Assembly: GCA_034190875.2 (NCBI GenBank)
Contig: CM067343.1
Location: 56,945,731-57,009,730 of the forward strand
Direction: 5' to 3'
Length of the DNA stretch: 64,000 nt
Source of the DNA: Urechis unicinctus
Lineage: Eukaryota; Annelida; Polychaeta; Xenopneusta; Urechidae
The translations under genes were made by a program, and so were the position numbers. Positions within the stretch are counted from its first letter, which is position 1; each line of letters starts with the position of its first letter. The notes below the pieces were generated by a model. The model searched no databases, was not told the DNA's origin, and worked only from the letters and a program-made list of their open reading frames with translations. Of the stretch, positions 1 through 11,446 are shown in pieces.

Positions 1-120
1 AACTAAACCGAAACAGAAAATCAGCACGTCGACTTTTTACACGATAAGTTGCAATGCAATAGTGAAATAGTGAAGTTAAATCGTGAAAAACCAACCTACG
101 TCGATTGTGATACCAATCTA

Positions 121-366
<246 letters not shown>

Positions 367-623
367 GCATATATGTACCCAGCGCTTGAGGTGACCGGTC
401 GCCCCCTTGCCCTTTATTTGCAACTGCAATTATTTTTATATATTACTATTGATTGTACCATATTTTCAAGACATATATATGTCCAGATACTTGACAGGTT
501 TATTCAAATGTAACGTGTGGAGGCGCGTGTCTTTAACGTGACTGGAAGTAACGTCGCGATGTGCGGCATAAGCATATTACGTCCTGTCTCGCGATTAACG
601 TCCACACATGGTCTTGTCCTAAG

Positions 624-1196
<573 letters not shown>

Positions 1197-2407
1197 TTAG
1201 CAACAGCTGCTGTTCTCCTGCCTACTGAGGCTGCACTTTGCATCCAGGCTCTGCCGACTAAATCGATAACCAAACATTTTCATATCCAGATCATACATTC
1301 TCAGGAGGCTGTCGGTGACACTAGGCTCCACATCTTTGAAGTCATTTAGAACCAATGTCATTGTATTCTGAACTGCGCCACTAACGTGCAGCTTGGGTAA
1401 TCCATCAGATATGCCCAGCTTTTGTAGGACCGGGTTTGCATCTAAATCAGAGGTTTCTGTGCGTAATATATAATCGTATTTAATACTGCATGGCATGCAT
1501 GCTTGGAAGCTTCTCCAGTGGTCATTCTCCGCCCCAGAAGCAACATATTTGGCGAATTCGTCGAACCGGACCTTGTCTGTTTCGTTGTACCTCCCTCTGT
1601 ATTTCAAAAGAATTATCATTGCCAATTTTTGCGTCATGCGCGGATCCCATCTGACGAGTTTATCTCGCCAAGCCGAGACAAGTCGACCAAACGGATGTCT
1701 CACAACCATGAATTTAGTAAATGTATTTAGAATACCATCTACTTCAGTTTGATTAAAACTATGTAGTGGTCTGATCCCCAATGTGGCCATGGTGGAGGAG
1801 AACCGCTCGGGAGCTTCTTTGTAAGAGCTGATCTTACCTGATGCGAGAGCCATATGTTTAATCCATGTGTTTGTGGCCACTTTTGGCATAGCGCAGTAAA
1901 CAACTTGGTGTATTTCATCCACAAACACTTGCTTGTATTGTACTGAGTATGAATGGGGTCTTAAGTTGGAAATGTTGCGCTCAGTACACACCCGCTTTAT
2001 TGCATTCAGACGGAGTTCGTTGGAGCACAGGATGTTCTCGCTCAAGTTTTGTGGAGATTCGCGAAAACGGTTGACATTGCTTTTGCGAACTCTCGCATGG
2101 TTATACTGAGAGGGACGTTTGTGGTCGGATTTTGTTTCAGAGTTTCCTTACTGACATCATTTGCATGAATGGAAGTCATGTTGCTTCTTTCCTCTATGAC
2201 AGTGTAGTTCTCATTTTCGTGTCCTATATCCACATTGGCTTGAATTTCATCCACATTTGAGTTTGCTGTTGTTGATTGTTCACGTTGCGCTCCTGTGGCA
2301 TTGATCAGCGCAGGTATTCCATTTGATCGATGACCCTGGCTAGATAACTGCCACAAAAACAACACTACAAACAGCCCCACACAACCTCTGAGCAGATGCT
2401 TCCTCAT
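1197..2407 (-). CDS. carbohydrate sulfotransferase (CHST8-14-like), Golgi type II membrane protein
   Basis: Probable Golgi enzyme that transfers sulfate from PAPS to a glycan (Sulfotransfer_2 family; chondroitin, dermatan and HNK-1 type). The ATG at 2407 begins a short basic tail followed by one hydrophobic segment (residues about 8-21, CVGLFVVLFLWQL), the expected type II anchor. The catalytic half has a 5'-PAPS loop (AMPKVATNTWIKHM), a 3'-phosphate motif (RHPFGRLVSAWRDKL) and the later family block YDYILRTETSDLDAN. The frame breaks once. The N-terminal frame ends at 2042, and the catalytic frame is open only from about 2143 downward. A 50-nt intron (minus strand 2155-2106, GTCAGT...CCCTCTCAG) restores the frame exactly and gives exons 2407-2156 and 2105-1197, 386 residues, a normal family length. 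The alternative is a one-base indel in the stem region (pseudogene or assembly error). The acceptor substrate cannot be told from sequence. Confidence 0.85.
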
Positions 2408-2970
2408 CCTGTCTACACTCAGTATATCTGGGCGACTGCCTACACTGGGCGTTTATCACCACAATTGATCCCCCCGACAACCCCAGCCGCAACTTCTATC
2501 TTCGGTAGTGGACCTCTCAGGTCAGCTGACCTCAAGCTGCAAATCAAACATAAGACTCGTAGATGAACCTACTGATATGCAAGATCATGATTGATGTCTT
2601 AGCAAATTTGAGAAATATCAAATCGAAGAACGCTCTTCCATATATAATTCTTCATCATCGCCCGAACACCATGTAATACATATAGTAAAAGGCTTATCAA
2701 ATAACATGCGGGGATATAACTAAGCCAACCTTATTATTATATTATTATATTCATCATGGAAGACGATCCTATCAGTCTGTCATATACTTATTGTCATTCA
2801 CCTGTCATGTTTCCAAATAGCAGGGTGCCCACGTGGTATATACACGAGTAGAATATGTGCTGTTTTCGGGGGAATCTAAATGTCCTCATCAATGAATGGG
2901 GCTTAATATGAATATATAAACCATATTGCACTTGCAAAAAGAGAAACTTCTCCATGACAGAACATGTGTG
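2408..2970. other. upstream region of sulfotransferase, no gene seen
   Basis: Unique DNA 5' of the minus-strand gene. It should contain the promoter and any non-coding first exon. No TATA box or defined element could be assigned with confidence. Confidence 0.4.
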
Positions 2971-3347
<377 letters not shown>

Positions 3348-3802
3348 TGACTCGATTTCAACGAGGCCCACATATAATATGTATCCTTGGAAAACCTTTC
3401 AGAATGAGTAGTTTAAAAATGAACTGGTTCAATCATACAATATTTGGAGTTAACCATTCCGAGTTATCCCCGGTCAGAGTTAGCCGCGCCAAACAGGTAT
3501 CCTACAGGGCTAGTTCAAGGGCGGGGAGTGCCTAATGGTGCTATAGGCAGTTAGTTTACATAAGGTAAATATTGCGCTAAGACGTCCTTTATCTATATTC
3601 GAGGTAATAAGATATGCAGATACATTCACTCCCGGTAAAACTAGCGCGGAAGTATCATACGCTGGGGGATGTATATAATGAACTCCACGGAGGTGACGTC
3701 CCTAGGTGTCTATACGCCTGAACTATAGGCTTTGACTCTTAAGATTTGATCTTCGGCACGGTATAACATTAAAAACCGAGATCAAGGCACACCACTTTTT
3801 TT
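3348..3802. other. unique sequence, no gene seen
   Basis: Every frame is interrupted by stops, and no splice-bounded exon or known domain was recognised. Confidence 0.4.
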
Positions 3803-3980
3803 TCAATGATTCACACCTGTACTATACGAGGAAGCCAATGATCCACACCTGTACTCTAGGAGGGAGTCAATGATCCACACCTGTACTCTAGGAGGGAGTC
3901 AATGATCCACACCTGTACTATACGAAGAAGCCAATGATCCACACCTGTACTCTAGGAGGGAGTCAATGATCCACACCTGT
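3803..3980. repeat. 32-bp minisatellite, about 5.5 copies
   Basis: The unit starts CAATGATCCACACCTGTACT. Two variants occur: one ends CTAGGAGGGAGT and the other ATACGA(G/A)GAAGC. The array abuts the NHL pseudogene. Confidence 0.93.
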
Positions 3981-4083
3981 TCCGAAGATTTCACTTTGAG
4001 AAGTTTCTGGTTATTCCAGAATGGATGGGGGACGATCCGGGATGCAGGTAGATTGGGTGAGCAAGGGATTCCGCTGAAATCCC

Positions 4084-4465
4084 GTCAACTGTCCCTGGTT
4101 TGTAGACTCCAAATCAGAAGAGATACTCGTCAGGGAAAGAGCCATCGACTACAGCTGCTTGGCTGAGTTGTCCTTTCCAACACTAGCCCCTACTGATATT
4201 GCCATCGATTAATGCGGCCGGATATACGTCACAGACGCTAGCAGTCATGTGATCTACGTATTCAATCAAAATGGCAAGCATATCAATCAGTTATGGGTGT
4301 TTAGAACTAGGTCAACTAAACAAACCATGGGGGAAATGTTTTGACAGAAAATTCAACTTGCTGTTGGCAGGCGGAAATAATAGGATCCAAATATATTTCC
4401 TGGATGGCACTTTTTTAAAATTAGGCCGCGTCCAATATACAAGCCTCGAAACGGGTGTCGGTTAA
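4084..4465 (+). pseudogene. NHL-repeat protein fragment (TRIM-NHL-like), decayed
   Basis: In one frame, 4105-4290 reads residues typical of NHL beta-propeller blades: FPTLAPTDIAID, then an in-frame TAA at 4210, then CGRIYVTDASSHVIYVFNQN GKHIN. A second frame (4271-4465) continues the propeller with GQLNKPWG, FDRKFNLLLAGGNNRIQIYF and LDGTFLK. Both repeat cores (G-x-(I/L)-(Y/L)-V-(T/A)-(D/G)-x-x-x-(H/N)-x-(I/V)-x-(V/I)-(F/Y)) are clear. The stop and the frame change between blades make this a broken copy. No RING, B-box or coiled-coil segment was found upstream, so it is a fragment of the C-terminal domain. In intact TRIM-NHL proteins such propellers bind RNA or protein partners. Confidence 0.75.
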
Positions 4466-4724
4466 TGTTATAATGTTATATCTAGCTATTTCCCCTGTGC
4501 CTCTCCCATTCATTATCAGCACGATATGGCCCGCCTATAGCGTGGGTGGTCAAAGTTCTCTGGGAATTCGAACTCCCAGAACACGATGATCTCCCCGTGA
4601 CTGACCCATCTGTGGTCCTTATAAAGGGTCCCGCGGGTCAATAACATTATAACATTAACACTCCTAGCAGCAGGTTGTCGCATGTGGCGAGCCCTACGGC
4701 TTCCGCAAGATCATCAAATACAAG
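4466..4724. other. unique spacer with an imperfect palindrome
   Basis: At 4555-4582 a 9-bp stem (GTTCT-GGGA pairing with TCCC-AGAAC, with a 2-nt bulge) encloses ATTCGAAC. It resembles a tRNA T-arm, but no other tRNA parts surround it. Confidence 0.4.
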
Positions 4725-5034
4725 ATAGGCATACCAATATAACAGTCGTAGCTTGGCGTACCAATATAACAGACGTAAATAGGCGCACCAATATAACAGA
4801 CGTAGCTTGGCGTACCAATATAACAGACGGGATAGGCATACTAATATAACAAACGAAGCTTGGCGTACCAATATAATAGACGTAGATAGGTATACCAATA
4901 TAACAGACGTAGCTTGGCGTACCAATATAACAGACGTAGATAGGCATACCAATATAACAGACGTAGATAGGCATATTAATATAACAGACGTAGCTTGGCG
5001 TACCAATATAACAGACGTAGATAGGTTAAGTAAT
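4725..5034. repeat. 27-bp minisatellite with two alternating variants
   Basis: Units end CCAATATAACAGACGTAG and are followed by either CTTGGCGTA or ATAGGCATA. The two forms largely alternate, giving a 54-bp higher-order period. Because 27 is divisible by three, long frames stay open on both strands. These are not regarded as genes. Confidence 0.93.
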
Positions 5035-5663
5035 GCGTGCCAATATGAAGTATTCTTGAGATTAAATAGTGGTTTTATTCGCATAGTTAACATTGAGCGT
5101 CGATGGAGATTTCCGTATATATAGAATGAACCACTTTAATGAATGCGAACTGCATCTATGATAACACGTTTTAACGACGACAATATGAACACTAAATTGG
5201 CACGTTATATATCTGGGAATTATCAATCTCTGGCCGCTGTTACACTAGTTTGCTTCCTGGTCAGTTAGAATTGGAAGATATGGCCATCTTGACTTAACTG
5301 GAAAAGGAATAGCCCTTTAAATTGATGCCAGCCTGAGACGTCACCCATGCCCGTTATATCAAATGGGAGTCACGATTTGGAAGGAATGCACCTCAAATCT
5401 GTTGAGGGCCTTATTGTAATGTTATCCTGGCCCAGTCAATCATTTGAGTTCATAACCCGAATAGATCCACTGACAACTGGCCGTCCCAATGAATATCAAA
5501 CACAATATCCGTTATTAAAATGCAAGTTCAGTTCCAGGTATGTTTACAATCAGTACATGACAGTTTTCGGCAAAGTAATGTATTTGATTAATATAAGAAC
5601 CACGTATTCAAGTGGACGTTGATCCGGCCTCACCTAGCGACAAGGTATTGCCAACGATAAAAA
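5035..5663. other. unique sequence, no gene seen
   Basis: A 91-codon open frame at 5347-5622 shows no recognisable domain, no signal and no clear splice context. It is left uncalled. Confidence 0.4.
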
Positions 5664-5673
5664 TAATATATAT

Positions 5674-5723
<50 letters not shown>

Positions 5724-5750
5724 TATATCAATATATATATTGCCTATATA
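5664..5750. repeat. (TA)n microsatellite, interrupted
   Basis: TA dinucleotides broken by AA, GA and CC, grading into a short GTGTGTA tract. Confidence 0.95.
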
Positions 5751-5894
5751 TGTGCGTGTATGCGTGTTTGTGTATATATACCCGCTTTGATTGCACCGGG
5801 ACATCCAGTGCACACTGTCGCTGAGACATAAAGACAGTATATACACGGACCGAGAATAGCTTGTAACGCGCACTATTATAATCTGCCGCTTAGA

Positions 5895-6052
5895 TGTTTT
5901 GACATGACCCCTTTCCCAAGTCAATATTGAGCCGACGAAAGTGAGAAATGCCGCCGGTCGATTACGTAAGGTTTAGCCTGTTTTGACATGACCACCTACC
6001 CAAGTCAATGCAAACCCAGCCAAGGCTCTGGTCGATTACGTAAGGTTTGGCC
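5895..6052. repeat. imperfect tandem duplication, about 84 bp
   Basis: Two copies start TGTTTTGACATGACC (5895 and 5979), share CCAAGTCAAT, and end GGTCGATTACGTAAGGTTT. The second copy is slightly shorter. Confidence 0.85.
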
Positions 6053-6593
6053 TACTTAAACTGCGAACTGCTGTTAGCCTGCCGCTAAGCTGCTGCAGTA
6101 GAAAACCTTGAAACTAATCGTCCTTTTTACTGTTTTTTGTTACTGTGAATGCTAAAAATACTGTTACAATACTTATCACGAGGCCAAGTTCTAAATACTG
6201 ACAAAATTTCATGTCCGTAAATACAGCCGTTTCAGAGATATCAGCGAGGAGAGAACTCGTGGCAAAAATCGCGATAGGTACTGTAAAATATATGTCATTA
6301 TACAAAGTACAAAAGGTGAAAATAAGTATTTTTTTCGCCTATTCCATGCTACGATAATTGCTTGTTAGAAACCATATAACTCATATGTTCGTAACTGCAG
6401 TAGTTATGGAGGAGATAGTTACAGAAAATGGGGGAAAAAATCGACGAAAAATCAATCCCATAAGCCTCCAACACTGCGCATGCGCGTCAAATTGGATCGC
6501 CAGTTGTGTCTCAACTTGATCTATCATTCCCCAAAATTTCATGTTGATATGTTTAACCGTTCCGGAGAAAAGCCCGAAAAACCTTGACTGGAG
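6053..6593. other. possible dispersed-repeat relic, no gene
   Basis: The phrases ACAAAATTTCATGTCCGTAA (about 6201) and CCAAAATTTCATGTTGATAT (about 6532), each followed by a run of the type 'CCGTTCCGGAG', resemble non-coding repeat consensus common in marine invertebrate genomes. A similar phrase recurs at about 14645. No family can be named without a repeat library. Confidence 0.3.

Positions 6594-6636
<43 letters not shown>
6594..6636. repeat. A43 homopolymer
   Basis: 43 consecutive A residues. This could be the poly(A) tail of a retroposed element inserted in plus orientation (the relic lies just upstream) or an expanded mononucleotide tract. Confidence 0.97.
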
Positions 6637-6639
<3 letters not shown>

Positions 6640-6651
6640 TGGCTAAACCAA

Positions 6652-6681
6652 TATGTCTTCCAACTATCGTTGGAAGACATA
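6652..6681. repeat. perfect 13-bp inverted repeat, 4-nt loop
   Basis: TATGTCTTCCAAC, loop TATC, GTTGGAAGACATA. It follows the A43 tract by 15 nt and lies about 160 nt upstream of the next gene's start. It is not followed by a T-run. Confidence 0.9.
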
Positions 6682-6839
6682 ATAATAGTTAGGCTGACGA
6701 TACTCAGCTTAATTCTATGCTTGCCCCAGATGGGGTTGTGGCGCTGAAAAGCAATCAAGCTAATTTTGTTGCCTGGATTTATGTTTTACAATAATTGACT
6801 GGTGCTCTTGAACAAGTTATCATTACATAGAAAAACAAA

Positions 6840-9573
6840 ATGGAGCTATTGAGGCTGGTGTTACTAGGGACAACAGGAATGCTATTTCTGTCTGGTTTGT
6901 TTCCTTATCTATCGTTGCTGCATATAATGTATCTGTTTACATTAGAAATTAGTCATCTGCATATTGCGTTTGCCAATGGCTGACGAATATCACGCGTCTC
7001 TTTTTCTTTCAGTGCCTACGTGTGCAGAAGATGTCGGTGACATTTGCTTTGTGTGCACATCAACGACAACTACAACGACACCAACAACAACAACATCACC
7101 AACAACTACAACCACTCCAACCACTACAACCACCCCAACAACTACAACCACTTCAACAACTACAACCACTCCAACAACTACAACCACTCTAACAACTACA
7201 ACCACTCCAAAAATTACAACTTCAACGAAAACTGCAACCACACCAACCACACATACAACAACACCAACATCCACTACGACAACTATGACCTCCTCAACGA
7301 CTGCATCAACAGCGTCAAAAACCACACCAACGACTACATCCATACCAGCAACTTCAGCAACTACATCGACCCAAATGAGAACAACAAGCTTTCACGAGTT
7401 TGTCCACAATACAAACATAAAAAGCAAGGATGCATGGAAGACGATAGTTCCTGTTGTTCTTGGTGGTGTTTCCCTGGCTGCGCTGATCACTTTTATCATT
7501 GCCTTGATTCGCAAGAAACTCAGGAAGCAAAAGCAGGTATGAGTAGACTGAGAACCACATTCAAGCAGGTATGAGTAGTCTGAGAACCACATTCAAGGGT
7601 ATCGATATTCGGCAATTGAATTAAACCCCTCGCCTTTACTTTCCATTTTTGTCATCGTCGTCACGTTAGTTATCTCTGACTGGATCTACAAAGCAAACAT
7701 CTGACGTTTCTCACGTTGGTTATCTCAGCCTGTATTTACAGTGCAAACATCCGACATTTCTCACGTTAGTTATCTCTGCCTGTATTTACTGTGCAAACAT
7801 CTGACGTTTCTCACGTTAATTATCTCCGCCTGTATTTACAGTGTAAACATCTGACGTTTCTCACGTTAGTTATCTCTGCCTGTATTTACCGTGCACACAT
7901 CTGATGTTTCTCACGTTAGCTATCTCTGTCTGTTTTTAGTGTTAACATCTGACGTTTCTCACGTTAGTTATCTCTGCCTGTATTTACAGTGCAACTCTGA
8001 CTTATCTACATTGTGTACCTCTGACCTTTCTCCCAGTAGTTAACTCTGGCTGTATCTACATTGTGTACCTCTGACCTTTCTCCCAGTAGTTAACTCTGGC
8101 TGTATCTACATTGTGTACCTCTGACCTTTCTCCCAGTAGTTAACTTTGACTGTATCTACATTGTGTACCTGTGACCTTTCTTCCAGTAGTTAACTCTGAC
8201 TGTATCTACATTGTTCATCTCCGACCTTTCTCCCAGTAGTTAACTGTGACTGTATCTACATTGTGTACCTCTGACCTTTCTCCCAGTAGTTAACTCTGAC
8301 TGTATCTACATTTTTCATCTCTGACCTTTCTCCCAGTAGTTAACTCTGGCTGTATCTACATTGTTCATCTCTGACCTTTTCTCCCAGTAGTTAACTCAGA
8401 CTGTATCTACATTGTGTACCTCTGACCTTTCTCCCAGTAGTTAACTCTGACTGTATCTACATTGTGTACCTCTGACCTTTCTCCCAGTAGTTAACTCTGA
8501 CTGTATCTACATTGTTCATCTCTGACCTTTCTCCCAGTAGTTAACTCTGACTGTATCTACATTGTTCATCTCTGACCTTTCTCCCAGTAGTTAACTTTGA
8601 CTGTATCTACATTGTTCATCTCTGACCTTTCTCCCAGTAGTTAACTCTGACTGTATCTACATTGTGTACCTCTGACCTTTCTCCCAGTAGTTAACTCTGA
8701 CTGTATCTACATTGTTCATCTCTGACCTTTCTCCCAGTAGGTAACTTTGACTGTAACTACAATGTGTACCTCTGACCTTTCTCCCAGTAGTTAACTCTGA
8801 CTGTATCTACATTGTTCATCTCTGACCTTTCTCCCAGTAGGTAACTTTGACTGTATCTACAATGTGTACCTCTGACCTTTCTCCCAGTAGTTAACTCTGA
8901 CTGTATCTACATTGTTCATCTCTGACCTTTCTCCCAGTAGTTAACTCTGACTGTATCTACATTGTTCATCTCTGACCTTTCTCCCAGTAGTTAACTTTGA
9001 CTGTATCTACATTGTTCATCTCTGACCTTTCTCCCAGTAGTTAACTCTGACTGTATCTACATTGTGTACCTCTGACCTTTCTCCCAGTAGTTAACTCTGA
9101 CTGTATCTACATTGTTCATCTCTGACCTTTCTCCCAGTAGGTAACTTTGACTGTATCTACAATGTGTACCTCTGACCTTTCTCCCAGTAGTTAAATCTGA
9201 CTACTGAGAGAACGAGTGACGTGATCGCATAACAATTTAATAGGCAGGTTTTACCGCATATTACCCGTTGTTAACTCTTGACCCCTGTCGAGACCGACAT
9301 TTGCATTTTACAATACATTTCGTTGTCATTCCAATCACCATAAATATTATCTCTGTTTGTCAGGTGGACCCGGACTTCGAGCGCCTACAAGCAAGCACTA
9401 CGTCCCTCAACAGCTTCTCCAATCCCAACGCGTCAATGGCCTCGCTATCCACATCCGTCCAGGACATTATGGATCAAGCAAGGCCCAGGACAGCACCAGG
9501 ATTCGGTTCCCGTTTCGACCTCCAGATTCCGAACTCGCGAGCTCCATCCGGTACCGTCTTTCCGCGTCACTAA
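6840..9573 (+). CDS. mucin-like single-pass type I membrane protein, 262 aa (3 exons)
   Basis: Predicted small cell-surface glycoprotein. Exon 1 (6840-6894) encodes a signal peptide (MELLRLVLLGTTGMLFLS) and ends in phase 1 before GTTTGT. Exon 2 (7013-7536) follows a strong pyrimidine-rich CTTTCAG and adds a short Cys-bearing segment (C22, C30, C33), a Thr-rich stretch of TTTTTPTTTT-type repeats (residues about 34-140, heavy O-glycosylation expected), a membrane span (about 162-184, TIVPVVLGGVSLAALITFII) and the stop-transfer RKKLRKQK. Exon 3 (9364-9573) follows TTTGTCAG in phase 0 and adds a 69-residue Ser-rich cytoplasmic tail ending SGTVFPRH. All splice phases agree. No adhesion or signalling domain is recognised, so partners and role are unknown. 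Intron 2 is filled by minisatellites, and the exon-2 donor is tandemly duplicated. Confidence 0.82.
7534..7597 (+). repeat. tandem duplication (32 bp x 2) spanning a splice donor
   Basis: Each copy reads CAGGTATGAGTAG...CACATTCAAG, so AAGCAG|GTATGAGTAG occurs at both 7531 and 7563. The second donor would add 32 nt to exon 2 and bring in a stop codon at once (GTA TGA). Confidence 0.92.
7661..7990. repeat. 50-bp minisatellite, subfamily A (intron 2 of mucin-like gene)
   Basis: The unit is built from TCTGACGTTTCTCACGTTAG and CTGTATTTACAGTGCAAACA, in about 6-7 diverged copies. It aligns with the neighbouring 50-bp array and so shares its origin. Confidence 0.9.
7991..9200. repeat. 50-bp minisatellite, subfamily B
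   Basis: About 24 copies containing TCTGACCTTTCTCCCAGTAG and CTGTATCTACATTG. Units end either GTGTACC or TTCATC, mixed along the array. Many units contain TTTCTCCCAG, a perfect 3' splice-acceptor look-alike. Confidence 0.95.
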
Positions 9574-9735
9574 TGAGTCGGTCACGTGACATTCTCTGAT
9601 ACAACCATATATTCTCCCTGCATCAAAGGAACCCTCTTGATCACATATGTATCTCAAAGATTCGATGATTGATTTCTTGGCTGAAATGCATCAATGATGT
9701 CTTTAACTGGTTATGTTTAAGTTTCCCTTAAATGA

Positions 9736-9741
9736 AATAAA
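9736..9741 (+). terminator. poly(A) signal AATAAA
   Basis: Canonical hexamer 163 nt after the stop of the mucin-like gene. Confidence 0.6.
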
Positions 9742-9775
9742 GTGTATCAATGATATTGATGAGCAATACCGCCGA

Positions 9776-9998
9776 TCGTGGTTTGATGGGAAATAGCAAG
9801 TTAGTGTACTGGGGGCTGACAGTGATTGATGGGTACCAGCAAGTCTGTGTACTGGGGGCTGACAGTGTTTGATGGGTACCAGCAAGTCAGCGTACTGGGG
9901 GCTAACAGTGTTTGATGGGTACCAGCAAGTCAGTGTACTGGGGGCTGACAGTGGTTGATGGGTACCAACAAGTCAGTGTACTTGGGGCTGACAGTGTA
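9776..9998. repeat. 43-bp minisatellite, about 5 copies
   Basis: The unit contains GTGTACTGGGGGCTGACAGT and GATGGGTACCAGCAAGTC. Copies start at 9804, 9847, 9890, 9933 and 9976. Confidence 0.93.
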
Positions 9999-10513
9999 TA
10001 TAACTGTGAATGCTGAAGATTATCATTACACTGAGAGGATGCTGTAGTCATAACGTACGTTCGACATACCATGGTGGTTTCGTATAGGAATTGGTGGCCA
10101 GGGGGAACACGGTATGGTTTGGAGAGGCTCATGGTTGGAAAAAGATGCGATGAGATGACAACCGTTCTGTCTCTCCTTACAGTGGGGCGTGAATAGGCGA
10201 CCTCTCCGATTTCAGCGTCTTTTTTATTGCTAATCCTCATGCTTCTATTGCTGCTGTCCTAGATACGAAAGTATTCTTTTTTAATTGGGTACTATCTATT
10301 TCCTTTGTAATAGATCACAATTCTATTGGGAATAAACTATGTTTAAGCTTGTTTGAAGCAAACCCCGGTCGAACGGTGACATAAGATTGTTTGACGGTAT
10401 CAACGGTTTTTTATTGCAATCCATGCTTCAGTGTAATACAATGATGTCATTCATTTGCGTAATCGCACTTGTGACGCGCCCGAAACAGCATGAGTAGACG
10501 CGTTTTCTTTCTG
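9999..10513. other. unique sequence, no gene seen
   Basis: A 112-codon minus-strand frame here partly covers the 43-bp array and has no recognisable domain. Confidence 0.4.
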
Positions 10514-10840
10514 CTTCGGCTCCCTGCTCCCGTCCACCTTTCTCGCTACTCCTGTCCACCTTTCTCGCTGCTCCAGTTCCCCTTGCTAACTGCCCCCGTG
10601 CATATTTCTCACTGCTCCCGTCCACCTTTCTCGCTGCTCCCGTCCATATTTCTCACTGATCCCGTCCACCTTTCTCGCTGCTTCCGTCCATATTTCTCAC
10701 TGATTCCGTCAACCTTTCTCGCTGCTCCCGTCCATATTTCTACCTGGTCCCGTCCATATTTCGCGCTGCTCCAGTTGAGCTGCATCATCCACATTCTCGC
10801 TGCTCCAGTTCAGCTGCTTTCATCCACATTCTCGCTGCTC
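10514..10840. repeat. 21/42-bp minisatellite
   Basis: Alternating CGTCCACCTTTCTCGCTGCT and CGTCCATATTTCTCACTGAT units, degenerating after 10760. The 147-codon plus-strand frame across it is a repeat artefact. Confidence 0.9.
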
Positions 10841-11300
10841 AGTTCCACAACTAACCATGGTCGATCGTTGATTGTCCCAGTGAGAACCTGTGAGGCAGGA
10901 TTTGGTGTCAGTCTATACAAATTGTTCACCTAATGACTACTGATAAATGTGACCAATGACAGAGTCATCGTATAGCCCACTAGATGAACAATCACAATCG
11001 TCAACCAGCACGAGACAAGAGCAAGCATAGGAACATAACCCACAATCACACACCTAACATCCACCTGTTTATCTATCTCTACGTACTTCATACCTCACGC
11101 ACAACCACATCAGTGGATTTTCAATGAACTACATTCCGGCATGTGTTTGGTCTTGGATAATACATTAAGAAACATTAAAAAATACTCAATAGCTCTTGAC
11201 AACCTGACTATAATCCCCAAATCGATCATCTACATTACATTTTTTGTGTGCAGACCAGTGTAACATATTTGCATAAGACTAACCTGACATTGTCCATCAG
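10841..11300. other. unique sequence, no gene seen
   Basis: No repeat and no recognisable coding segment. It ends at a candidate splice acceptor. Confidence 0.35.
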
Positions 11301-11446
11301 GTGTTCGATACAAAAATTCTCTTTGCCAACCGAGCCAACTGCGGTGGTTATAACGGCAGTGTTTGCAAACTATACCTCTCAACATGTGGACTTTTCATCA
11401 GCGTCAGAGCCAGGGACAAGGGCATGGCCGTCTCCTCTTCCTACTG
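11301..11446 (+). other. candidate orphan exon (Cys-containing, unassigned)
   Basis: A 146-nt segment bounded by TTGTCCATCAG and TACTG|GTATAAT. It reads as a continuous protein-like frame beginning VFDTKILFANRANCGG and continuing YNGSVCKLYLSTCGLFISVR with three cysteines. The spacing of F, N, C and hydrophobic residues is faintly like the N-terminal module of Notch ligands, but this is not strong enough to name. No partner exons were found on either side, so it is either an exon of a gene with distant exons or a chance frame. Confidence 0.3.

Noticed and set aside
4555..4582. tRNA T-arm-like palindrome
   Set aside because: No acceptor, D or anticodon arms at the right spacing on either strand.
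10490..10933. 147-codon plus-strand frame
   Set aside because: Lies on the 21/42-bp minisatellite and has no protein-like features.
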